A stretch of 64,000 bases of DNA from Rhodocyclaceae bacterium (GTDB lineage: Bacteria > Pseudomonadota > Gammaproteobacteria > Burkholderiales > Rhodocyclaceae): NCBI GenBank assembly GCA_023230455.1, contig JALNXH010000014.1, positions 1 through 64,000 of the forward strand. Reading direction: 5' to 3'. A program made the position numbers and the translations under genes. Positions 8,441 through 15,087 of the stretch are shown in pieces; the stretch's first letter is position 1, and each line of letters opens with the position of its first letter. A model generated the notes under the pieces. It was not told the origin of the DNA. It was given only the letters and a program-made list of their open reading frames with translations, and ran no database searches.

Positions 8441-8794
8441 ATGGACAAGAAACAAGCTCGTTTGCGCAGGGCGCGTAAAACCCGCGCCAAAATTGCTGAG
8501 CTCAAGGTTGCGCGTCTCGCGGTACATCGCACCAACAGCCATATCTATGCTCAGATTTTTTCGGACTGCGGCACGAAGGTTTTGGCTACTGCGTCGACCG
8601 TTGAGTCTGATGTGCAGAGCGCGGTTACCAACGGTGGCAATGTCGCAGCGGCTGTAGCTGTCGGCAAGTTGATTGCCGAGCGCGCCAAGAATGCCGGTAT
8701 TGAAACCGTCGCGTTCGACCGCTCCGGGTTCCACTATCACGGTCGCGTCAAGGCGCTGGCCGAAGCTGCCCGTGAAGGCGGACTGAAGTTCTAA
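8441..8794 (+). CDS. rplR: 50S ribosomal protein L18
   Basis: 117-residue L18, which binds 5S rRNA with L5. Family features are the basic N-terminus (MDKKQARLRRARKTRAK) and FDRSGFHYHGRVKALAEAAR near the end. Confidence 0.98.
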   Translation: MDKKQARLRRARKTRAKIAELKVARLAVHRTNSHIYAQIFSDCGTKVLATASTVESDVQSAVTNGGNVAAAVAVGKLIAERAKNAGIETVAFDRSGFHYHGRVKALAEAAREGGLKF

Positions 8795-8805
8795 GCGAGA
8801 TCAAA

Positions 8806-9333
8806 ATGGCTAAACCGCAAAGCAAGAAACCGCAGCAGGCCAATGAAGAGCGCGATGACGGCCTGCGCGAAAAGATGGTGTCCATCAACCGCGTTACCAA
8901 GGTTGTGAAGGGTGGCCGCATTCTCGGCTTCGCTGCGCTGACCGTGGTGGGAGACGGGGATGGCAGCGTTGGTATGGGTAAAGGCAAATCTCGCGAAGTG
9001 CCGGTTGCCGTGCAAAAGGCGATGGAGGAGGCTCGACGCAAGATGCTTCGCGTTAGCCTTAGAGATGGAACTTTGCACCACACCGTGACGGGTAAGCACG
9101 GTGCGACGACAGTGCTCATGTCACCTGCTGCGGCCGGTACCGGCGTTATTGCCGGCGGGCCTATGCGAGCCGTATTCGAGGTAATGGGAGTAACTGATAT
9201 CGTCGCCAAGACTATTGGTTCGACCAATCCGTATAACGTTGTTCGGGCAACGTTGAACGGTCTACAAGCGATGAATACCCCTGCCGAAATCGCTGCCAAG
9301 CGTGGCAAGAGCGTGCAGGAACTCAAGGAGTAA
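8806..9333 (+). CDS. rpsE: 30S ribosomal protein S5
   Basis: 175-residue S5, which lines the mRNA entry site and affects decoding accuracy. The S5 signature (VVKGGRILGFAALTVVGDG) is at about residues 35-53, and AGTGVIAGGPMRAVFE marks the C-terminal domain. Confidence 0.98.
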   Translation: MAKPQSKKPQQANEERDDGLREKMVSINRVTKVVKGGRILGFAALTVVGDGDGSVGMGKGKSREVPVAVQKAMEEARRKMLRVSLRDGTLHHTVTGKHGATTVLMSPAAAGTGVIAGGPMRAVFEVMGVTDIVAKTIGSTNPYNVVRATLNGLQAMNTPAEIAAKRGKSVQELKE

Positions 9334-9337
9334 AGGC

Positions 9338-9520
9338 ATGGCCGAGAAGAAAATCAAAGTGACGCAGATCAAGAGCGTCATCGGCACCAAACAGGATCAC
9401 CGCGCCACAATTCGCGGCTTGGGCCTGCGCCGAATCGGCCACACGGTCGAATTGATCGATACGCCTGCTGTGCGCGGGATGGTTAATAAGGTCGCTTACT
9501 TGGTTAAGTGCGAGGGCTGA
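9338..9520 (+). CDS. rpmD: 50S ribosomal protein L30
   Basis: 60-residue L30 (KIKVTQIKSVIGTKQDHRAT, GLGLRRIGHTVEL). ATG 9338 was chosen over an upstream in-frame start inside rpsE: it gives the normal length, and AAGGAG at the end of rpsE is 7 nt before it. Four bases separate it from rpsE. Confidence 0.96.
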   Translation: MAEKKIKVTQIKSVIGTKQDHRATIRGLGLRRIGHTVELIDTPAVRGMVNKVAYLVKCEG

Positions 9521-9523
9521 TTC

Positions 9524-9958
9524 ATGGAACTGAACAATCTTAAACCGAGTCCCGGCGCCAAGCATGCAGCGAAGCGCGTCGGCCGTGGTATCGGAAGTGG
9601 CTTGGGTAAAACGGCCGGTCGCGGACATAAAGGACAGAAGTCGCGAGCTGGAGGTTTCCACAAGGTCGGTTTTGAAGGCGGTCAGATGCCGCTGCAACGC
9701 CGCCTGCCAAAACGCGGTTTTGTTTCGCTGACACGAGGCCTTAACGTTGAGGTTCGTCTTTCAGAACTGGATAAACTGCCAATCGAAGAGGTTGATCTGC
9801 TAGCGCTCAAGCAGGCCGGTGTGATCGCAGCTGACGCTCTTTCGGCAAAGGTGATTTTGTCCGGCAAGATCGGTCGCAAAGTGATACTCAAAGGTGTCGG
9901 TGCCACCAAGGGCGCAAAGGCGGCTATCGAGGCTGCCGGTGGCTTGATCGCTGAGTAA
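9524..9958 (+). CDS. rplO: 50S ribosomal protein L15
   Basis: 144-residue L15, a late-assembly protein. The glycine-rich N-terminal part (KRVGRGIGSGLGKTAGRGHKG) and the C-terminal globular domain are both present. Three bases separate it from rpmD. Confidence 0.98.
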   Translation: MELNNLKPSPGAKHAAKRVGRGIGSGLGKTAGRGHKGQKSRAGGFHKVGFEGGQMPLQRRLPKRGFVSLTRGLNVEVRLSELDKLPIEEVDLLALKQAGVIAADALSAKVILSGKIGRKVILKGVGATKGAKAAIEAAGGLIAE

Positions 9959-9972
9959 GCGGAAATAGAGCG

Positions 9973-11301
9973 ATGAACCAATCGACTACCAATACGCTCG
10001 GGAAAGCAGGAAAGTTCGGCGATCTGTGGCGCCGGCTTTGGTTCCTGCTGGGCGCTTTGGTGGTTTATCGCATCGGTGCGCATATCCCTGTGCCAGGGAT
10101 TGACCCTGCCCGCCTAGCTGAGCTGTTCCAGTCGCAACAAGGCGGAATCCTGGGGGTGTTCAACCTGTTTTCCGGTGGGGCGCTGTCCAAGTTCACGATT
10201 TTCGCGCTGGGCATCATGCCGTACATTTCTTCCTCCATCATCATGCAGTTGATGACGATCGCGGTTCCGTCGCTGGAGGCGCTGAAGAAGGAAGGTGAAG
10301 CGGGCCGTCGCAAAATCACCCAATACACGCGCTATGGGACTGTCGCGTTGGCATTGTTTCAGGCGCTGGGGATTGCGGTTGCGCTTGAATCGCAGTCTGG
10401 TTTAGTTCTTGACCCGGGCGTAATGTTCCGCCTCACGACGGTTGCTACGTTGGTTACCGGAACGCTATTCCTGATGTGGTTGGGCGAACAAATTACCGAG
10501 CGTGGCTTAGGCAATGGTATATCGATCATCATTTTCGCCGGTATCGCCGCCGGTTTGCCTAGCGCCTTGGGCGGGCTGTTTTCGCTGGTGAACACGGGCG
10601 CGATGCATCCTGTGACCGCCCTATTTATAGTCGCCTTGATTGGTTTGGTTACGGCCTTTGTGGTGTTTGTTGAACGCGGTCAGCGCAAGATTCTGGTTAA
10701 TTACGCGAAAAGACAGGTCGGAAACAAAGTTTACGGTGGACAGAGCTCGCATTTGCCCCTCAAGTTGAACATGTCGGGTGTGATCCCTCCGATCTTTGCA
10801 TCGTCCATTATTCTTTTCCCGGCAACCATTGCCCAATGGTTTGGCTCCTCTGAGCAGATGAACTGGCTGAAAGACGTTGCAGCCAAGTTGTCACCGGGGC
10901 AGCCGATATATGTTTTGTTGTACGCTGCAGCAATCGCTTTCTTCTGCTTTTTCTATACGGCGCTGGTCTTCAATTCGAGAGAAACTGCCGACAATTTGAA
11001 AAAAAGCGGCGCCTTCGTTCCTGGCATTCGGCCGGGGGAACAGACATCACGTTATATAGATAAGATTTTGATGCGGCTGACTCTGGTCGGCGCTATTTAC
11101 ATCACCTTGGTTTGCTTACTGCCGGAGTTCCTTGTCTTGAAGTGGAATGTGCCGTTCTATTTTGGCGGCACCAGCTTGCTGATTATCGTTGTAGTGACGA
11201 TGGATTTCATGGCGCAGGTGCAGGCGTATGTGATGTCGCATCAGTATGAAAGTCTACTCAAAAAAGCGAATTTCAAAGGCGCTGGGTTCCCGACGCGTTG
11301 A
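9973..11301 (+). CDS. secY: Protein translocase subunit SecY
   Basis: 442-residue SecY, the channel of the inner-membrane Sec translocon. Ten hydrophobic segments are visible. The first is followed by the plug region (FSGGALSKFTIFALGIMPYISSSI). The cytosolic loop ERGQRKILVNYAKRQ and the late FVPGIRPGEQTSRYID loop contact SecA and the ribosome. The motor gene secA is also in this window at 51493-54216. Confidence 0.98.
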   Translation: MNQSTTNTLGKAGKFGDLWRRLWFLLGALVVYRIGAHIPVPGIDPARLAELFQSQQGGILGVFNLFSGGALSKFTIFALGIMPYISSSIIMQLMTIAVPSLEALKKEGEAGRRKITQYTRYGTVALALFQALGIAVALESQSGLVLDPGVMFRLTTVATLVTGTLFLMWLGEQITERGLGNGISIIIFAGIAAGLPSALGGLFSLVNTGAMHPVTALFIVALIGLVTAFVVFVERGQRKILVNYAKRQVGNKVYGGQSSHLPLKLNMSGVIPPIFASSIILFPATIAQWFGSSEQMNWLKDVAAKLSPGQPIYVLLYAAAIAFFCFFYTALVFNSRETADNLKKSGAFVPGIRPGEQTSRYIDKILMRLTLVGAIYITLVCLLPEFLVLKWNVPFYFGGTSLLIIVVVTMDFMAQVQAYVMSHQYESLLKKANFKGAGFPTR

Positions 11302-11307
11302 AAGCAT

Positions 11308-11526
11308 ATGGCGAAGGAAGATGTGATCGAGATGCAGGGAGAGGTAACGGAAAACCTCCCCAACGCGACTTTCAGGGTGAAGCTGGAAAATGGGCATGTT
11401 GTACTTGGGCACATCTCCGGCAAAATGCGGATGCATTACATCCGTATTTTGCCGGGTGACAAGGTGACCGTTCAATTGACCCCTTACGATCTAACAAAAG
11501 GGCGCATTGTCTTCCGCGCCAAGTAG
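11308..11526 (+). CDS. infA: Translation initiation factor IF-1
   Basis: 72-residue single OB-fold IF-1 that occupies the ribosomal A site at initiation (MAKEDVIEMQGEVTENLPN, RMHYIRILPGDKVTVQL). Lies between secY and rpmJ, a typical betaproteobacterial arrangement. Confidence 0.98.
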   Translation: MAKEDVIEMQGEVTENLPNATFRVKLENGHVVLGHISGKMRMHYIRILPGDKVTVQLTPYDLTKGRIVFRAK

Positions 11527-11547
11527 TAATTATTCCGGAGAAATATT

Positions 11548-11661
11548 ATGAAGGTCCTGGCTTCGGTCAAGCGTATCTGCCGTAACTGCAAAATCATCCG
11601 CCGCAATGGTGTTGTGAGGGTCATCTGTACCGATCCTCGCCACAAACAGCGTCAAGGTTGA
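11548..11661 (+). CDS. rpmJ: 50S ribosomal protein L36 (zinc-binding form)
   Basis: 37-residue L36. Cys11, Cys14, Cys27 and His32 form the zinc ribbon of the C+ type (CRNC, then CTDPRH). CCGGAG lies 7 nt upstream of the ATG. The -35 box of the rpsM promoter overlaps its stop codon. Confidence 0.97.
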   Translation: MKVLASVKRICRNCKIIRRNGVVRVICTDPRHKQRQG

Positions 11662-11686
11662 TTGGTGCTGCTTAGTCCGATATAAT
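11658..11686 (+). promoter_or_regulatory. Sigma70 promoter of the alpha part (rpsM onwards)
   Basis: TTGATT (11658-11663), 17 bp, TATAAT (11681-11686): a consensus -10 and good -35, lying 45 nt before the rpsM ATG. The -35 overlaps the rpmJ stop. It separates rpsM-rpsK-rpsD-rpoA-rplQ as an independently transcribed unit. Confidence 0.85.
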
Positions 11687-11730
11687 TTTATGTTTCGCAA
11701 TTTTTGGCGATAAACAGCTAAGGTAAGAAT

Positions 11731-12096
11731 ATGGCCCGTATCGCAGGTGTCAATATCCCGAATCACCAGCATACCGAGATCGCGTTGACGGCGATTTACG
11801 GTATTGGTCGTCCCCGCGCGCAAAAAATCTGCGGCCTAGCCGGCGTCAAGCCGTCAGCCAAGGTTAAAGACCTGACAGACGCAGAAATGGAACGCCTCCG
11901 CGAGGAGGTGTCGAAGTTCAGCGTAGAAGGTGACTTGCGTCGTGAAGTGACGATGAACATCAAGCGTCTTATGGACCTTGGCTGTTACCGTGGCGTACGC
12001 CATCGCCGTGGCTTACCCGTGCGCGGTCAGCGCACGCGTACCAATGCCCGTACCCGCAAGGGGCCGCGCAAATCCATCGCCGGCGCGAAGAAATAA
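11731..12096 (+). CDS. rpsM: 30S ribosomal protein S13
   Basis: 121-residue S13 in the small-subunit head, forming bridges with L5. The helix-two-turn-helix part (IALTAIYGIGRPRAQKIC) and the basic C-terminal tail (RGQRTRTNARTRKGPRK) are typical. AAGGTAAG lies upstream of the ATG, behind the promoter at 11658-11686. Confidence 0.98.
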   Translation: MARIAGVNIPNHQHTEIALTAIYGIGRPRAQKICGLAGVKPSAKVKDLTDAEMERLREEVSKFSVEGDLRREVTMNIKRLMDLGCYRGVRHRRGLPVRGQRTRTNARTRKGPRKSIAGAKK

Positions 12097-12111
12097 TCAG
12101 GAACCAGAACC

Positions 12112-12501
12112 ATGGCGAAGACCGCTACTAAAGTTCGAAAGAAAGTAAAGAAGAATGTTGCAGAGGGCATAGCCCACGTGCATGCTTCTTTTAACAATAC
12201 GATCATTACGATCACCGATCGCCAAGGGAACGCACTTTCCTGGGCAACCTCCGGGGGCGCCGGTTTTAAGGGCTCGCGGAAGAGTACTCCGTTTGCGGCT
12301 CAGGTTGCTGCCGAGGCTGCCGGCAAAGCGGCTCAGGAGTGTGGCGTGAAGAATCTCGAAGTGCGCATCAAGGGCCCGGGCCCCGGTCGCGAATCGGCGG
12401 TTCGTGCGTTAAACGCGCTCGGCATGAAAATTACCAGCATTACCGACATAACGCCGGTTCCCCATAATGGCTGCCGCCCTCCCAAGCGGCGCCGTATCTA
12501 A
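12112..12501 (+). CDS. rpsK: 30S ribosomal protein S11
   Basis: 129-residue S11 of the platform. HVHASFNNTIITITDRQGN and the terminal HNGCRPPKRRRI are family signatures. Second gene of the alpha unit. Confidence 0.98.
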   Translation: MAKTATKVRKKVKKNVAEGIAHVHASFNNTIITITDRQGNALSWATSGGAGFKGSRKSTPFAAQVAAEAAGKAAQECGVKNLEVRIKGPGPGRESAVRALNALGMKITSITDITPVPHNGCRPPKRRRI

Positions 12502-12531
12502 CGCGCCCCAGAATAATTTAAGGAGTCACAA

Positions 12532-13161
12532 GTGGCCCGCAATCTAGACGCCAAGTGCCGCCAATGTCGCCGTGAAGGGGAGAAACTATTCCTCAAGGGC
12601 GAAAAGTGCTTTACTGATAAATGCGCCATCGAGCGCCGTTCTTACGCTCCTGGGCAACATGGACAGAAGTCCGGCCAGCGACTGTCCGGATACGGCCAGC
12701 AACTGCGCGAAAAGCAGAAGATTCGGCGTATTTACGGCTTGCTGGAACGTCAGTTCCGCAGGACGTTTGCCGAAGCGGAACGTCGCAAAGGGCAGACCGG
12801 CGAGAATTTGCTCAAGTTGCTCGAAGGCCGTCTGGATACCGTTGCTTTCCGTATGGGGTTCGGTGCCTCGCGTGCTGAGGCGCGTCAGGTTGTTCGCCAC
12901 AACGGCATTTTGGTGAATGGTAAGCGGGTGAACATCCCGTCTTACAACCTTCGGCCCGGCGACGTCGTGCAGTTGACTGATGCCGCACGCGGTCATCTGC
13001 GCACCAAGGCTGCACTCGAGGCAGCGGAATCGCGGGGCTTCCCTGAGTGGCTCGAAGTCAACAGTAAGGAGGCCAAGGGCGTATTCAAGACCTATCCGGT
13101 CCGTGCCGAGCTGCCACCTACGATCAACGAAGGCCTTGTTGTCGAACTGTACTCACGTTAA
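12532..13161 (+). CDS. rpsD: 30S ribosomal protein S4 (zinc-binding form)
   Basis: 209-residue S4, a primary 16S rRNA binder and, in E. coli, the translational repressor of the alpha operon. Cys9, Cys12, Cys26 and Cys31 form a Cys4 zinc site that E. coli S4 lacks. The start is GTG with AAGGAG (12520-12525) 6 nt upstream. A strong hairpin with a T-rich tail follows 11 nt after the stop. Confidence 0.97.
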   Translation: MARNLDAKCRQCRREGEKLFLKGEKCFTDKCAIERRSYAPGQHGQKSGQRLSGYGQQLREKQKIRRIYGLLERQFRRTFAEAERRKGQTGENLLKLLEGRLDTVAFRMGFGASRAEARQVVRHNGILVNGKRVNIPSYNLRPGDVVQLTDAARGHLRTKAALEAAESRGFPEWLEVNSKEAKGVFKTYPVRAELPPTINEGLVVELYSR

Positions 13162-13172
13162 TTCGTTTGTCA

Positions 13173-13211
13173 CGCCTGGTGCCTCACTGAGGCGCCAGGC
13201 GTTTACTTTTT
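13173..13211 (+). terminator. Intrinsic-terminator-like hairpin between rpsD and rpoA
   Basis: CGCCTGG (13173-13179) pairs with CCAGGCG (13195-13201), and an inner GCCT/AGGC extends the stem through a T-G pair. Nine of the ten bases after the stem (13202-13211) are T apart from one A-C interruption (TTTACTTTTT). It is placed inside the alpha unit, directly before the rpoA Shine-Dalgarno GAAGGA (13212-13217), so it is likely a partial terminator or attenuator. Confidence 0.75.
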
Positions 13212-13223
13212 GAAGGAATGCAG

Positions 13224-14207
13224 ATGCAAAGCAATGCACTTCTGAAGCCGCGTATCGTTGATGTTCAATCAGTATCGCCGGTTCATGCTCGAGTGGTGAT
13301 GGAGCCGTTTGAGCGTGGTTACGGCCATACTCTTGGCAACGCGCTGCGTCGAATCCTGTTGTCCTCCATGCCCGGCGCTGCGCCGACCGAGGTGACCATC
13401 GAGGGGGTGCTGCACGAGTATTCGACCCTGGATGGCATTCGCGAAGATGTGGTCGATATTCTGCTTAATCTAAAGGGGCTTGTGCTAAAGCTGCACCATC
13501 GTAGCGAAGCCACATTGACCCTCTCACGTAGCGGCGAAGGTGTGGTTACGGCGCGCGACATCGAACTGCCGCACGACGTCGAGATCATCAACCCCGATCA
13601 TGTGATTGCGCATCTGACTGCCGGCGGCAAGTTGAACATGCAAATCAAGATCGAAATTGGCCGTGGTTATGAGCCGGCGAACACGCGTCCGGCGGCCAAG
13701 GAAGAAGGCAAGGTTATCGGACAAATTCTGTTGGATGCGTCTTTCAGCCCTGTTCGCCGTGTCAGCTACCACGTTGAGTCGGCGCGTGTCGAGCAGCGCA
13801 CCGATCTCGACAAGCTGATTATTGATCTGGAAACCAACGGTGCTGTGGATCCTGAAGAATCGATTCGGAACGCCGCGCGCATCTTGATGGACCAGCTTTC
13901 GGTATTTGCCGATCTGGAAACGACCACGGCAGCTCCGGTCGAACAGAAGCAGCTCCCGGTTGCTCCCGAATTGCTGCGCCCGGTTGATGATCTCGAATTG
14001 ACGGTACGTTCCGCTAATTGTCTCAAGGCGGAGAACATCTACTACATCGGCGACCTGATTCAGCGTACCGAAACGGAGCTGCTGAAAACTCCGAATCTGG
14101 GCCGCAAGTCGCTTAACGAAATCAAGGAAGTGCTGGCTGCACGCGGCCTTACCCTTGGTATGAAGCTCGAGAACTGGCCTCCGGTTGGCCTCGAAAAGTT
14201 GGGCTGA
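13224..14207 (+). CDS. rpoA: RNA polymerase alpha subunit
   Basis: 327-residue alpha subunit. The N-terminal assembly domain carries GYGHTLGNALRRILLSSM, and the C-terminal domain that binds UP elements and activators is at about residues 245-320 (SANCLKAENIYYIGDL, LGRKSLNEIKEVL). ATG 13224 was chosen over ATG 13218 because GAAGGA ends at 13217, directly against 13218 but 6 nt from 13224. Confidence 0.97.
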   Translation: MQSNALLKPRIVDVQSVSPVHARVVMEPFERGYGHTLGNALRRILLSSMPGAAPTEVTIEGVLHEYSTLDGIREDVVDILLNLKGLVLKLHHRSEATLTLSRSGEGVVTARDIELPHDVEIINPDHVIAHLTAGGKLNMQIKIEIGRGYEPANTRPAAKEEGKVIGQILLDASFSPVRRVSYHVESARVEQRTDLDKLIIDLETNGAVDPEESIRNAARILMDQLSVFADLETTTAAPVEQKQLPVAPELLRPVDDLELTVRSANCLKAENIYYIGDLIQRTETELLKTPNLGRKSLNEIKEVLAARGLTLGMKLENWPPVGLEKLG

Positions 14208-14286
14208 ACGATTGTTCTGACTATCCCATAACGATCAACCGGCTGCTTGCCTGTGCGGCAGCCACATAAGATAAAGGGAAAATATC

Positions 14287-14679
14287 ATGCGTCACGGTAA
14301 TGGACTCCGTAAACTCAATCGCACCTCATCGCACCGGGAGGCCATGCTGCGCAACATGGCGGTATCGCTGCTGCGCCATGAGGCAATCAAGACCACCCTC
14401 CCGAAAGCCAAGGAATTGCGCCGCGTGGTTGAACCGCTGATCACCCTAGGCAAGAAGCCCAGTTTGGCCAACCGCCGGCTGGCGTTCGACCGCCTGCGCG
14501 ACCGCGAAATTGTATGCAAAATCTTCGACGTTCTGGGCCCGCGTTTCAGCGCCCGCAATGGCGGCTATTTGCGCATTCTGAAGATGGGCTTCCGCGTTGG
14601 CGACAATGCGCCCATGGCCTACGTTGAGCTGCTCGATAAGCCTGAAAAAGCCATTGCCAGCGAGGCTGCTGCCGCTTAA
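14287..14679 (+). CDS. rplQ: 50S ribosomal protein L17
   Basis: 130-residue L17 (MRHGNGLRKLNRTSSHREAM, ITLGKKPSLANRRLAFDRL). It is the last gene of the ribosomal block. A 79-nt gap separates it from rpoA and a strong terminator follows. Confidence 0.98.
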   Translation: MRHGNGLRKLNRTSSHREAMLRNMAVSLLRHEAIKTTLPKAKELRRVVEPLITLGKKPSLANRRLAFDRLRDREIVCKIFDVLGPRFSARNGGYLRILKMGFRVGDNAPMAYVELLDKPEKAIASEAAAA

Positions 14680-14700
14680 GCACTAGCCGCAAATGCCGCA

Positions 14701-14736
14701 ACAACAAAAAAGGCCGGTTGTCCGGCTTTTTTGTTG
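14701..14736. terminator. Bidirectional terminator between rplQ and the uvrA-side genes
   Basis: ACAACAAAAAAGGCCGG and CCGGCTTTTTTGTTGT form a stem of about 16 bp with one bulged G and a 4-nt loop. It has A and T runs on both sides. The flanking genes converge, so it can serve both strands. Confidence 0.9.
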
Positions 14737-14758
14737 TATATCTGGCGCGAATCAGGTT

Positions 14759-15085
14759 TTAGGTTTTGCCCATCTCCTGCCACAGGGCGCGGGCGAAAGC
14801 TTTCCATGCTTTGCCGCCGTGGGTAAGAACCCCACCGTCGGCGCTTTGCTCCATGACTTTCAGCATCAGTTGAGCGAGACCGAACAGTTCCAGCTTGGCC
14901 ATCCCCTCAGGACTTGATGGATTGCAATCGAGCTGAATTGTCTCCCCGTGGCACGCCAGCGCCTGTCGGGCGAGCTTTCTCACCTGCGGTTCGTTATCCC
15001 AGTCGATACCTACGATAATGCCTTTGCGGGCTATTTCGCTTTCCAGTTGTTCTGCTTCAGCGGCGAAGTTTTCGAAATTGGCCAT
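14759..15085 (-). CDS. Small hypothetical protein downstream of uvrA
   Basis: 108 residues, no signal peptide or membrane segment, acidic N-terminal half with the phrase GIIVGIDWDNEPQVRKLARQ. I do not recognise the family. ATG 15085 was chosen: AAGGAG lies 9 nt upstream, while the upstream TTG at 15091 would leave only 3 nt. The start lies 3 nt beyond the uvrA stop, so it is probably co-transcribed with uvrA. Function is unknown; the neighbour gives only a weak hint of a role in stress or DNA handling. Confidence 0.7.
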   Translation of the reverse strand: MANFENFAAEAEQLESEIARKGIIVGIDWDNEPQVRKLARQALACHGETIQLDCNPSSPEGMAKLELFGLAQLMLKVMEQSADGGVLTHGGKAWKAFARALWQEMGKT

Positions 15086-15087
15086 GA

